Below, piece by piece: positions 40,255-50,400 of a stretch of 64,000 nt of DNA. Where the stretch lies: assembly GCF_025602895.1 (NCBI RefSeq), contig NW_026516348.1:1-64000 (forward strand). Direction: 5' to 3'. The stretch is from Polychytrium aggregatum. Taxonomy: Eukaryota > Chytridiomycota > Chytridiomycetes > Polychytriales. The translations under genes and the position numbers were made by a program. The notes beneath the pieces were generated by a model, which did no database searches, was not told the DNA's origin, and saw only the letters and a program-made list of their open reading frames with translations. The first letter of the stretch is position 1; every line of letters starts with the position of its first letter.

Positions 40255-41003
40255 AACACCGATCCAAAGGTATTGTACACGGTCTGCTCCTGGTTCGAGT
40301 TGGCGACGGATGGGATCGGGTTGCTCGTCGTGGAGAGCGGAATCTCGTCGATGCTCTGTGCTTTGATGTCAATGTATGGATGGTGCTTGACCCGCACGAT
40401 AGTGTTGGAGTTGTCAAAGTGACTTCTGAATTGCTCGATGCTCATCGTGCCGCCGAAACAGGTCAGTGCTTCCCGGGGCGGTGCCTTCTTCAGCGACAGA
40501 GGTGAGTTGCCCGTGATGGCCCGGTACATGCTGCCGAGGAGCGGGATCGACTGCTTGCATGGCTTGTCGCGCACGTATGCCATGGCACATTCAAAGCTGC
40601 AAAAGTACCCGCGGCACTCGTATTTTTCCCCACGCATCTTGGTCGGGTAGCCGACGGGGTTTCCCTCGATGTGGTGGGCGCACCACCAACACAAGAGGTG
40701 GTCTTGCTTCGATTCGGTGGATAGCGGCGCTGCGGGCTCCATATCTGTGTCGGTGTAGATATGGTCCATGTAGGAGCAGACCATCGATTTCGGCTGGAAG
40801 GCGGGGTTACCGCGATCCACAAGAGACAGCGGTGCCAGGGACAATTCGGATGGACACGGAGCCGGCTGCGGATCCGAGATCGACGGCTGATAACGCAGGA
40901 AGCGATCTTCGCCCACGATACCATCACGCTTGAAGGTAACGTCGTGTGGGTTGATGCTGAGATTGATGAAGGTCTCGCCGAATCTGGCGCTGCCGGTGTT
41001 CAT
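40197..41003 (-). CDS. VLTF-2/A1L-like late transcription factor with FCS zinc finger, tail replaced by LTR
   Basis: 268-codon frame. The central zinc finger reads CWWCAHHIEGNPVGYP and GYFCSFECAMAYV, the FCS-type finger of the poxvirus VLTF-2 (A1L) family, which is conserved in giant viruses as a late-gene transcription factor. The N-terminus is poorly conserved; a charged C-terminal region follows the finger. B3 inserted at 40254/40255. Before insertion the gene would have ended a few codons later, at a TGA at 36780-36778, with AATAAA overlapping its end (36785-36790 region, minus strand). The present frame instead runs 19 codons into the LTR and stops at 40197. The finger is untouched, so activity may survive. 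Confidence 0.75.
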   Translation of the reverse strand: MNTGSARFGETFINLSINPHDVTFKRDGIVGEDRFLRYQPSISDPQPAPCPSELSLAPLSLVDRGNPAFQPKSMVCSYMDHIYTDTDMEPAAPLSTESKQDHLLCWWCAHHIEGNPVGYPTKMRGEKYECRGYFCSFECAMAYVRDKPCKQSIPLLGSMYRAITGNSPLSLKKAPPREALTCFGGTMSIEQFRSHFDNSNTIVRVKHHPYIDIKAQSIDEIPLSTTSNPIPSVANSNQEQTVYNTFGSVFVRSEQAQGRRPSAWYELY

Positions 41004-41053
41004 GCTTGCGTGCGATGGTGAGGGGGGTTATGCTATGTACTGAATGGAAAGGT

Positions 41054-41818
41054 TTACTGCGGTTTCGTTTTTGCGCAGGCGGCGGAGACCATGTCGATCA
41101 TGCGCTCGTCGGCCATCAACTGAGCATCGGTTTCACTGATCACCAGAAGTGGGAGCCCACGCTCACGAGCCTCATGTTGAATGACGGCAAGTATGACGGC
41201 CCTGGGTTCATGGGTCGATAGCATGTCTGTCTCGATACTGAGTTCGAGAATTTGGTCTTGAACGAGCTTCCTGAAGACACGCTGCTCCTTTTTCCAGTTT
41301 TGAGTAATCGTGTAAAGGATGGCCATTGGATTGACTTGTGTCTGGTTTTCAGGGATGACGTTTCCCTCGAGCAACGATAGAATGCGACGCTCCTCGCTGG
41401 AGATTTGGCTCCATATCGATTTGTAAAATGCATGTCGCTCCTTGCTGGTACTGATACTTCCCAATGACCAGTTGGATTTCTTTGCATCGCCCCCAGCCAA
41501 CAGCGACCTGGCCGCCTGAGCGGTGGTGATGATGCGGGTTGTGTCGAGATATTCATAGTCAAGCTCGATCTTGAGTATGAGACAAACTATGGCGATGCAC
41601 AAGACCGTGTTGTCTTTGCAGGGAAGGTGGTCGCTGTAGTTGATCAGAAGCCGCTGATATAGACCGATGGCACCGGCGGCGATAAAGTCATCAACGGCCA
41701 ACGAACGGCAGACACGCAGGATGAAGCGCTTGTCGTCAGCGACGGTAGGCATTGGTGTTGACATGGCGATACCCGTTTCTTGCTCAGTCGGCGTGTCAGC
41801 AGTGAAACCGTATTTCAT
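41054..41818 (-). CDS. Cyclin-fold candidate protein, 254 aa
   Basis: Two helical repeats look like a cyclin box pair. The first holds VDDFIAAGAIGLYQRLLINY followed by CIAIVCLILKIELD, resembling the conserved helices of cyclins. The second spans AILYTITQNWKKEQRVFRKL to VILAVIQHEARERG. This is a fold-level guess; a TFIIB-like factor is the alternative. The frame opens at 41818, but that ATG is part of the shared 12-mer TGAGGGAAAATG. A start at the ATG at 41764 (MSTPMPTVADDKRF) would put the motif about 50 bases upstream, as in the DUF5767-like gene, and may be the true one. Gap of 50 bp to the VLTF-2-like gene. Confidence 0.6.
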   Translation of the reverse strand: MKYGFTADTPTEQETGIAMSTPMPTVADDKRFILRVCRSLAVDDFIAAGAIGLYQRLLINYSDHLPCKDNTVLCIAIVCLILKIELDYEYLDTTRIITTAQAARSLLAGGDAKKSNWSLGSISTSKERHAFYKSIWSQISSEERRILSLLEGNVIPENQTQVNPMAILYTITQNWKKEQRVFRKLVQDQILELSIETDMLSTHEPRAVILAVIQHEARERGLPLLVISETDAQLMADERMIDMVSAACAKTKPQ

Positions 41819-41827
41819 TTTCCCTCA
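41816..41827 (-). promoter_or_regulatory. Candidate virus promoter element TGAGGGAAAATG (second copy)
   Basis: Identical to 36176-36187 and in the same orientation relative to its downstream gene. It contains the upstream ATG of the cyclin-like frame. Confidence 0.4.
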
Positions 41828-41866
41828 ACCCAGCACACCAAAATTTCAATGACCATCGCTGCGCAC

Positions 41867-44296
41867 TCATTCATCTTCCTGGTCGTGCAGGAGTCGGCTA
41901 TGGGCACTCTTCTCAAGGACAAAGTTGAGATCATTGAAGCCAGAAAGGTCGGTGATGACCACCTCGAGCGAGTCCTTTGTGAACTCGACAGGGCTGTTGT
42001 TGGTGAACATGAAGTGGTGTCGCTGGCCTCTACCAGGGTTGGGCACATTGCTCTTGTTTGGGGTGGCCTTCTCCAGGTTCTTGTGCAGTGTCGAGACAAA
42101 GCTCATGAGAGGGAACTGGACATTGGAAGGGAACAGGAAGTCGTCTCGCTTTGCGTATTGATACGGTGACATGACATCCACGAACGATTCGGTAAGTGCT
42201 ACCTTATTCAAGGCATCTTTATAAGCGTCCAATCGGGCCCTGAAATCGTTCCCTGGTCTCACGCCGTTAAGAGTCGTCACGGCATCGTTCAGATTGTTCT
42301 GAGCTATAAGGAGAGCAGTATATGCCTGGTTGAAGGCACGAACTCGTTTGATACCGACCACTTCCAAGTTCAAACGTCCCTGCTCTACTTGTAATCTGTC
42401 ATCTGGGGCCCCCCAATTGGTAACTGTATCGACAGGTGGTTGCCCTCTATTCAGCGCTGTACCAATTCGTGGAAAGTTGTAATATTGCTTTGGGACAATG
42501 CCACGAGCTATCTTGTAATGCTTGCTTTCGGTGGGCTCCTCGATGTTGAAGAACTGAGTGTCGATGAAGAACGGGACCATGATCAACTCGTCGATATAAC
42601 TCCAACCCACAAGATATCGACATGTAAGTTTCGTGTCTTGTTTCCATCGGTTTGTACGGTCGGCAGTGTCGTTATATATTGCAGGTGGATTATCAGCGGG
42701 TACGGGATGGATTCCACGGCGAATCAAATTATTTTGGAACTGATTGGCATCTGGATATTCCGGCCCAGCAGCTGGAGTCACTGGAACGATTTTATTGGTC
42801 GGGACCATTGAAATGATATGTGTGGTGGCATACTTTGTACCGGCGTTGTCTCCGGGATAGATCTTTGTGAAGGCTACATCACCTTCCATGATCGATTTGA
42901 TCATATCAACGACACGACGGTGGTGATTCTGCGGATAGAGGATGTGCCACAGCTGATCAGGTTGGTCACCCGTCATGATCGTGGAAATGACATATCCCTG
43001 GATGGTCTGCTTGTTGATGTAGTCGTTCTGCGTGGCAGGAGTGAACTCCAACTTGACATAACCAAGGATATCCTCGGGCGACACGCTGAAGTCTCGGTTG
43101 AACTCCGGATCTTCCTTTCTGTACTGATACTTTTCCATCCATGTGAGGATGGCCAGGACACTGAAGAACTCCACAAATATGAGCTGTAGGATACCGGAGA
43201 GGACATCGGTATTGGAGGCTTTGAAGGCGATCTGGAAGAGATCCATCAGATATGCAGGCAGGCCGATGGTGTAGACATTGTCGAACCAGTCGAACGGATC
43301 CAGGTTTGACGGAGGCTTGATGACTCGGTTGATGACATAGGATGTGAAAGCGTTACGGAGACCGCAGAACTGGATGCGAGCTGCGGTAAAGTCGAGTGGC
43401 TTGCTGGGGTCGATGGATTTGTGGCCGGCGTTTGAATGTGCCTTCATGTACAGGACCTGCATCGGGTCAAGCAGGTATCGCTTGAACACCAACAGAACCT
43501 GTATCTCTCGGCGGTTGATGAAGGCAACATCGAAGGGTATAAGCGATTTGTAATATTTGACTTCAGGGAAATTGGCGTTATCTAATCGTGTTCCATCCTG
43601 GTCTTTGGCCCGTGTATTGAACGGAATGTACGTCAGAAGCCCCACGGTAAGTTGTTTCCAGACTTCGTTCGAGTATCGCTTCAGATCGAGCTTCTTTTCG
43701 ATGATGTTCTTGTATTTGGTCACGACAACACACACGGCAAGCACCCGCAAACCCAAGGCGCGCTGCGACGGAAGATTGACTGCAATCTGGGTGTAGAGGT
43801 CTTCGATAAAGCCCGAGGTGATCTTGTCTTCGAGATCCCTCAGAAAGTCATCAAAGGTGTTGTACACCCCCTGCATCGTGTCGTACACAAGCATGGTCAT
43901 GGGCATGCTGAAGATGGAGGCGCTCTGGAAGGTCTTCATGATGGCGTAACGCGAGTTCCAGGTCGGGGCAGTGTCATTACCGCTGTTCTTCTTGGCCACC
44001 TGCTTGATGATCTTGAGAACGATGGTCTTGATGCGCTTGAATACATCGCGGAAGGTCATCTTCTCGGCAACCAGCTGACGGGTGAGCTCGGGAGAGAACC
44101 CAACACCAGCAAAATAGTGGCGCGGCTCAAAGGAACGCTGGTCGTGGTTGGTATCGGTGAGGACATGCCGGTAATTGTTGCTCAAGGCAGCACTGGGGTT
44201 GTCCAGATAGAACTCCACAATGGCTTTCGATTCATCGCTTTCGAGACCGCCACGATGCGTGTCATTCAGGTTGAAAATATCTAGCCTCTGAGCCAT
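41867..44296 (-). CDS. Large uncharacterised virus-like protein, 809 aa
   Basis: Single uninterrupted frame, the longest intact non-retrotransposon gene here. I do not recognise it. There is no clear signal peptide. A hydrophobic stretch (GLRVLAVCVVVTKYKNII, about residues 183-200) and another (GILQLIFVEFFSVLAILTW) could be membrane-associated or buried. The C-terminal third is polar, ending FTNNSPVEFTKDSLEVVITD and an acidic tail. Size and lack of enzyme motifs suggest a structural protein, but that is inference. The minus-strand upstream region has AGAAAAAAATTATATG between it and the divergent membrane protein gene, a likely shared AT-rich promoter. Confidence 0.75.
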   Translation of the reverse strand: MAQRLDIFNLNDTHRGGLESDESKAIVEFYLDNPSAALSNNYRHVLTDTNHDQRSFEPRHYFAGVGFSPELTRQLVAEKMTFRDVFKRIKTIVLKIIKQVAKKNSGNDTAPTWNSRYAIMKTFQSASIFSMPMTMLVYDTMQGVYNTFDDFLRDLEDKITSGFIEDLYTQIAVNLPSQRALGLRVLAVCVVVTKYKNIIEKKLDLKRYSNEVWKQLTVGLLTYIPFNTRAKDQDGTRLDNANFPEVKYYKSLIPFDVAFINRREIQVLLVFKRYLLDPMQVLYMKAHSNAGHKSIDPSKPLDFTAARIQFCGLRNAFTSYVINRVIKPPSNLDPFDWFDNVYTIGLPAYLMDLFQIAFKASNTDVLSGILQLIFVEFFSVLAILTWMEKYQYRKEDPEFNRDFSVSPEDILGYVKLEFTPATQNDYINKQTIQGYVISTIMTGDQPDQLWHILYPQNHHRRVVDMIKSIMEGDVAFTKIYPGDNAGTKYATTHIISMVPTNKIVPVTPAAGPEYPDANQFQNNLIRRGIHPVPADNPPAIYNDTADRTNRWKQDTKLTCRYLVGWSYIDELIMVPFFIDTQFFNIEEPTESKHYKIARGIVPKQYYNFPRIGTALNRGQPPVDTVTNWGAPDDRLQVEQGRLNLEVVGIKRVRAFNQAYTALLIAQNNLNDAVTTLNGVRPGNDFRARLDAYKDALNKVALTESFVDVMSPYQYAKRDDFLFPSNVQFPLMSFVSTLHKNLEKATPNKSNVPNPGRGQRHHFMFTNNSPVEFTKDSLEVVITDLSGFNDLNFVLEKSAHSRLLHDQEDE

Positions 44297-44381
44297 GGAC
44301 TGCAGTCAATAAACTAGTTTGATAACAGTACATATAATTTTTTTCTGGCATCTCAGTAGCAACACTCTGTGATCCACACCC
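44297..44381. promoter_or_regulatory. Divergent AT-rich intergenic region
   Basis: 85 bp between the 809-aa gene and the small membrane protein gene. It contains an A/T run (ATATAATTTTTTTC, plus strand 44333-44346) that stands out in this GC-rich region. Likely bidirectional promoter. Confidence 0.4.
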
Positions 44382-44714
44382 ATGTCTTCTCTGTTCCAAA
44401 ACATCCAATCGTCCACACAGAATGTGAACTCGGTGCTGACTCACGAGCTCGACAACCCCGTCTTCAACTCGCTGTTGACCATCGCCCTGGTTCTCTATGG
44501 CGGTCTGGCCGCTCCCGCGCTGCCTCAGTCGATCCAAAACCTCTTCAACAAGGTCTGGTTCAAGCTCCTCATCATGTTCCTCATCGTCTGGACCGCCTCG
44601 CACGACAAGGTACTCGCTCTCGCGCTGGCCATCGCCTTCTATGCCTCGCTCAACGTCATCATGAACAAGCAGCCCTTTGAGCTGTTCGAACCTTCGTCCA
44701 CCCTCGTGGCTTAG
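44382..44714 (+). CDS. Small two-helix Nucleocytoviricota membrane protein, 110 aa
   Basis: Matches a small membrane protein found throughout giant viruses. LDNPVFNSLLTIALVLYGGL AAPALPQ leads into the first helix, then LFNKVWFKLLIMFLIVWTAS and a further hydrophobic segment ALALAIAFYASLNVIM. The pattern of NP near the first helix, YGGLAAP, and a second helix ending before a KD/DK pair is characteristic. Probably an inner virion membrane component; that role is inferred. Length (about 110) is normal for the family. Confidence 0.82.
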   Translation: MSSLFQNIQSSTQNVNSVLTHELDNPVFNSLLTIALVLYGGLAAPALPQSIQNLFNKVWFKLLIMFLIVWTASHDKVLALALAIAFYASLNVIMNKQPFELFEPSSTLVA

Positions 44715-44863
44715 GGTGTGTGGGGTGGATAGCTCGCGAAACGCCGCCGTGCAGATGATGGCCTCTGCGGCCAACGGGACCCCCTGCCTCGCCATTTAAG
44801 CCGCCCCTCTGCGACCTCCCCCTTTCACCTGCACCAGCGCATGTTCCCTTCAGAGCAACCACC

Positions 44864-45624
44864 ATGTCTTCCAAGCATTCCAACGCCGACGCTCTCGTGG
44901 ATGCCCTGACTGAGAGGGCCTTTGTCTTCATCGACGAACTGGGCCATGACGACAAGCAGCATTGTTCGTGCCCCAAGGTACGACACCACGCCTCGCACCA
45001 TACACCCTTCCAGGCGCCCACCTTGCCCCTGACGCTTTGTTTCTTTCTCCCCAGACCGAGAGCCCCGACGCACCCGGCGTCGTTCCCCAGATGTTCGTGG
45101 TCTGTCGCTGGGACAACATCACCGATCCTTGGGGTGATCTTCGCGATCACCTCAACAATGGCAATATCATCGTGGATTTGCGTTTCTGCGAGTGCTTCGA
45201 AGACACCACCGACATGGGGGATCTGCCTGTCCTCCCCCATGTCGAGAGCTTGAGCACTCCACCCAATCTGACGACCCTCGCACATCTGCCTGCCAAGTGT
45301 CCCAACCTGACCCACCTCGATATCTCCGCCACCAAGGCCGTCGGTCCCTCGTTCCTGCAGGATCTCTATCGCTTTGATCGCCTCTGCCAGGTGGCCATTC
45401 ACGCCAGGCACTTCCTGATGCGCGATCTGATCTTTGCCATCAACCACAGAGTGTATGGAGTGGTGGTGAGCAATTGCGAGGTGATCTTCCGTTGCCAGTA
45501 CAAAGCTCATCCCATCAACTTGAACAAAATCGCAGTGTATCTTGTTGTTTTGATGGTCCTGTTCAAACTCCACATGCGGCTTGTTCGCATGACAGTGGAG
45601 TATGCCATCGCCAATAAAAAGTAG
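44864..45624 (+). CDS. Spliced leucine-rich membrane protein, 227 aa (exons 44864-44977 and 45055-45624)
   Basis: Exon 1 encodes 38 residues ending HCSCPK. Exon 2 resumes in frame with TESPDAPGVVPQMFVV. The 77-bp gap has perfect intron borders (GTACGA...TCTCCCCAG with a long pyrimidine tract). The protein has a short leucine-rich segment (LPVLPHVESLSTPPNLTTL, CPNLTHLDIS) resembling the LRR of the downstream F-box gene, and a C-terminal transmembrane helix (KIAVYLVVLMVLFKLHM). Without splicing the first frame misses the LRR. AATAAA overlaps the stop codon (45615-45620). ATG context ACCACCATGT. Confidence 0.7.
44978..45054 (+). other. Predicted spliceosomal intron, 77 bp
   Basis: GT...AG borders, pyrimidine-rich 3' end (TTTGTTTCTTTCTCCCCAG), and it joins two frames that are each open and codon-biased on their own side. 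Phase 0. Confidence 0.7.
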
Positions 45625-45725
45625 TCTCCCTCCGCCAACTCTGTCTCCGCCTCCGACTCCGATTCCTCACATAAATAGCAGGCCGGGTGTGGGCCGTGAG
45701 ATGGTCGCTACCTTCCCTCGCCACC

Positions 45726-47096
45726 ATGCCCTTTGACGATTCCAACGCATCTGCCATCATCCTCATCCTCCTGATCGACGGGGGATACCTTGGTATCCGC
45801 GACTTTGTGGTCCTCTCGCGTGTCAACCAAGCAACCCACCACTACTTGAACCCGTCCAACCAGGTATGGTGGCCCGAGGTCTACCGCAGCGTCGTCAAGC
45901 TCCCCAAGTACACCATCGCAGACGGGGATCACTACTCTGTCCTGCGTGCGATCGGATCGTTCATCCACCGTCGCAGCGACATTCCTGCTCCATTCGAGGC
46001 CCGCCTGTGGGAGTACGCCTTGTACCCGATGTCGCCGCTCCTCGATGCCGTTCGAGCCATGGTCGATCGCCCCACTCTGAAGGCAATGATGGAGCGCACC
46101 CATCGTCTGCTGGTCATCAACCGAATCGTCAGCAGAGCGGCTCCAGAGGATCAAGACATCGATATCAGTGCCCGCAATACCAGTGCTGGCAGCGCATGCC
46201 TTCACTTCTTCAACCGCGGCGTATACAAAATCAACATGCTCGAGTTCACCCCTGAATCGATCGATGTCGCTTTCTTCATATCGAAGGAGCTGATCTGGAC
46301 CGAGTTCTTGGTGTACCATCAGCGCGACACCACCGAATTCGCCGCATCCCCGGTCTACCTCGCGATGGTCGTTTCCATGGTGAAGAGCCTCGCACCGCGT
46401 GCCCACATCAGACTCCCTGCAGATATTGCGACTAGAATCCCAGGCGCAGTTTGCTTTGAAGGCGCCAGTCAAATCGAGTACTATGGCTCCATGAGTCGCT
46501 TCGAGCCCACCAAGCTCCCCACGACACCCAATGTCGAGGTGCTCACTCTGAGCAACTTTGTGTTCATGATGAGCACACAGTATGCTTTCGTTGGTACCTC
46601 CCTTCGACACATCTCGATTGGCCAGTCCTCGACCATCTTAACCTTCGGTGTGTTTCAAACAGTCGCCGCGACGCTGGATTCGCTTTCATTCAGCGACTGC
46701 AACATCCCCTATGGGTTTCACGACTTTCCCATTCACTGGCCGGCGCTGACATCCCTCACCATCAATTGGTGCGATGTTCCTGACCTACAGGGTCTGCCAA
46801 AGTCACTCCCTGCCATTCAGTGCTTCATGTTCACGAGTGTACGTGAGATCAAGTCATTCCGCGGAATGCCCCAGGAGATGCCTCGCTTGGAAACGCTTGT
46901 CGTATCCCCACGTTGTGCCAATTCACCAGCGTCTCTCAGGCACTTCCCCCCTCGCCTCCCCATGCTCCGGGAACTCAAACTCGACGGCTTCAACAACTTG
47001 ATCAGTCTGCGTGGCTTCCCCCATGCCCACCAACTAGAGTTTCTCTCGATGTCTGGCACGAGCATCGTATCCTTTGATGGGCTCAGCATGGTGTAA
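45726..47096 (+). pseudogene. F-box/leucine-rich repeat protein, 5' part, cut by C2
   Basis: The ATG at 45726 lies in CCACCATGCC. The N-terminus (ILILLIDGGYLGIRDFVVLS, RVNQATHHYLN) resembles an F-box. From about residue 260 there are leucine-rich repeats (VEVLTLSNFVF, LTSLTINWCDVPDLQGLPKS, LRELKLDGFNNLISLRGFP). F-box/LRR proteins are substrate adaptors of ubiquitin ligases and are expanded in several giant viruses. C2 inserted after 47091; the LTR supplies a TAA at 47094-47096. The remainder lies at 52564-52991 in the same frame. A TATA-like CATAAATAG is about 55 bp upstream of the ATG. Confidence 0.82.
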
Positions 47097-47400
47097 CGTC
47101 CACTACTGGGACGTTGGGGCAAGACGGGGAGGGAGGGGGTACAAGACAAGACAGGACGGGGCAGAACAGGGCGGTGCTAGGCTACTCTAGCGGACGGGTG
47201 AGCTCGGGGAGCACTTACGTTTATTCACGATAAAACCGAACTCCAGACAAACGGGGGGAACGGGGGCAACCCGCAGGTATACCCTGCGGTGGCCTGCCTG
47301 CGGTGCGTGAAAACGCAAAGCGCAGCACAGGTCACGACCCACTGCGCCGCGCAGTACGCGCAGTACGCGCAGCACAGCGTCGGAGATACCATCTCCTACA
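47092..47400 (-). repeat. C2 3' LTR
   Basis: 309 bp, plus-strand TGTAACGTCC...CTCCTACA. The polypurine stretch AAGTGTGGGAG abuts it on the minus strand. Confidence 0.96.
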
Positions 47401-47409
47401 CTCCCACAC

Positions 47410-50400
47410 TTAAGAAGGCTTCCTGCGAGGAGCCCTGCGTGTGCTCTTTATTTGGGGCTCCTCGAGGTGTTTACCGTATTTACTCAGCTCCTCGGGTGCA
47501 TGGGACAAGTCCTCCAGTGTTTGCCATGTGTTGCCCGAGTGTGGGTAACCAACCCACTTGACATAAAACCGAAGTGACCCATCAGCCACTTTCTTGTGCC
47601 TCACGATCCTTTCGACTTCATATTCTTGAGTATAGTATTGTCCGAGGTCGTCTTCCAGTGGTGCGTCGTCCGGGACACCTTCGTCGGCGTCGGGGAACTG
47701 TGCTGGACTGCGGGTCGTGTGGCGACGCAGCTTGGACACATGGAAGACAGGATGGAGCTTGCTTCCAGGTGGCAAGTCCAACAGGTAGTTGAGGGGACTG
47801 GGTCGGGCCGCTATCTTGAACGGTCCTCGGTACTTGGGCAACAACTTCTTTGACTGGGCTTCGGGGACCTTGATGTTGTCGGCGTCCAGGTAGACAAGGT
47901 CTCCAACTTCAAAGGAGACATCCTGGTGTCGGCGGTCGTAGTACTTCGCCATCACTTGTTGCGCATCCGTGAGCGCGTCGGCGATCATCTTGTGTCGGAC
48001 TTGATGATCTTTGACAAAGGCACTTGGTTTGGGAGGCAATCCAGCCGTGGACTCGGTCAGTGTCAAGGAGGTGGGAACATCAGGCTGGAATCCGTAGAGC
48101 GCCTCAAAGGGGCTCAAGCCAGTTGTGCTCGACTTGGCGGTGTTGTATGCAAACTCTGCATGACTCAGCTGTATGTCCCAGTCGTCTTGGCTGGTCGAGG
48201 CGTATGTCCTCAGGTATTGCTCGAGGGTGCGGATCGTCCGCTCGGACTGTCCATCCGTTTGTTGGTGGTGCGAGGTTGACATGTTCAGCTTGGTGCCGAG
48301 ATGGTCGAACAGACTTGTCCAAAACAAGGAGGTGAATCGGGGGTCTCGATCACTGACGATGGACTTTGGGAGGCCGTGGTGCTTGAACACATGCTTGAAG
48401 AACAGCAGTGCAAGGTCAGGCGCGGAGCATGTCGTCTGGCACGGCACAAAGTGTGCCATCTTGCTGAACCTGTCGACAAAGACAGCGATTGCATCGTGGT
48501 CCAACTTGGTCGTCGGTAGATGCGTGATGAGATCCATGGACATGCTGGTCCAGGGGCGGTCGGGAACAGGCAGGGGTTGCAGCAATCCTTGCTCTCGGGT
48601 CGTGCGTGACTTGACCATCTTGCAGGTATGGCAGGACTCGATGTACTTCTCGACGGTGCGCTTCATTCCAGGCCAGTATGCGACTTTGGCCAGTCGGTCG
48701 TATGTCTTCTCGACTCCAAAGTGTCCAGCGAGGGGCGAGTCGTGGACCTCTTGGAGCAACTTGGTCTTCAACGACGGAATGTCCGGCACACAGACACGGC
48801 TGTCCTTCTTCAGGAGGAGCAGGCCATCACGCACTGTGTACTCGGATGATTCGTCGTCCTTGGGGAGCTTAGACACCTTTCGGAACAGTTCTCCGAACTG
48901 TTTGTCGTTGGCGATGTTGTCTCGGACAACATCCAGCATCGTGTTGTCGACACTGACAGTCGACTCGTACAGTGACGCCAATTGGTAGTCGGGGCGTCGG
49001 GACAGTGCGTCAGGCACCACATTGAGTTTGCCTTTCTGGTATACAACCTCGTAGTTGTACTCGGCGAGGAACTCCATCCATCGCGCTTGGCGTCGGCTCA
49101 GGTTCTTCTTGGTGTCGAGGTAACGCAGTGACTGGTGGTCCGTCACAATCTTGAAGGGCTTGGCGGTACCGTGGAGGTACACTCGGAACTTCTGCAGCGC
49201 GTAGATGATCGCAAGCTGCTCCTTCTCGTGCACGGGATAGTTGATCTCGTGTTGGGACAGTTTGCGCGACTCGAAGGCAACGGGCCTTCCCTCCTGCATC
49301 AAAACAGCTCCCACCGCAAAGTCGGAGGCGTCGGTGTGCACGGAGACATCCGTGTTCGGGTCGAACACAGCGAGGACAGGAGCGTTCGTCAAGGCGTGCT
49401 TGAGGGTCTCGAACGCTTGGCGTTGTGGGTGGTCCCACACGAAGGGGCACTCTTTGCGGAGTAGGTCTGTGAGTGGACCGGCAGTGCGCGCCAGATCGGG
49501 GATGAATCGGCGGTAGTAGTTGACGAGACCGAGAAACGACTGCACGTCAGAGACGCATGCGAGCGGCGGCCACTCGACCACAGACTTGACCTTGGCGGGG
49601 TCGACTTCGATTCCTCTTCCTGAGACAACGTGTCCCAGGAACGGGACTTGATTCTTGAAGAACTCACACTTGGACAGTTTGGCATACAACTTGTGCTCGC
49701 GTAGCTTGGCCAGCACGCGGGCGACATGACCTTCATGGGTCGCTTCATCCTTGCTGTACACAAGGATATCATCCAGGTACACGATGACAGAGTTGTCGAG
49801 CTCTTGGCGGAACACATCGTTCATCAGCTGCATGAACGTGGCAGGTGCGTTCGTCAATCCGAACGGCAGCACTAGGAACTCGTACAGTCCGTAGCGAGTC
49901 CTGAAGGCGGTCTTGTGGACATCATCCTCGTGGATGCGGATCTGATGGTAGCCTGAGCGGAGGTCTATCTTGCTAAAGACCTTTGCTCCACTCAGACGAT
50001 CCATCAACTCGTCGATCCTGGGCAACGGGTAGGTGTTCTTGATGGTCTGTTTGTTTAGTGCGCGATAGTCGACGCACATCCTGAGATCACCTTCTTTCTT
50101 CTTGACAAAGAGCACTGGTGCACCATACGGTGACTGGCTCGGGCGGATGAACCCATGGGCGAGGAGGTCATCCAACTGGCGCTTGAGTTCGTCCATCTCC
50201 GTCAGCGACAGTTGGTACGTCGGTCTTGACGGAGGCGACGAGCCTGGTTCGATGTCGATGCGATGATCGACGGTGCGTTGGGGTGGCAGGCATTGTGGCA
50301 ACTGGTCGGGGAATACGTCCTTGTACTCGTCGAGCAGCTTGGTCACCACAGGCGGGGGACCGGGACCGGCTTGGTCGGTGTCGTCGACCTCACGCACGAC

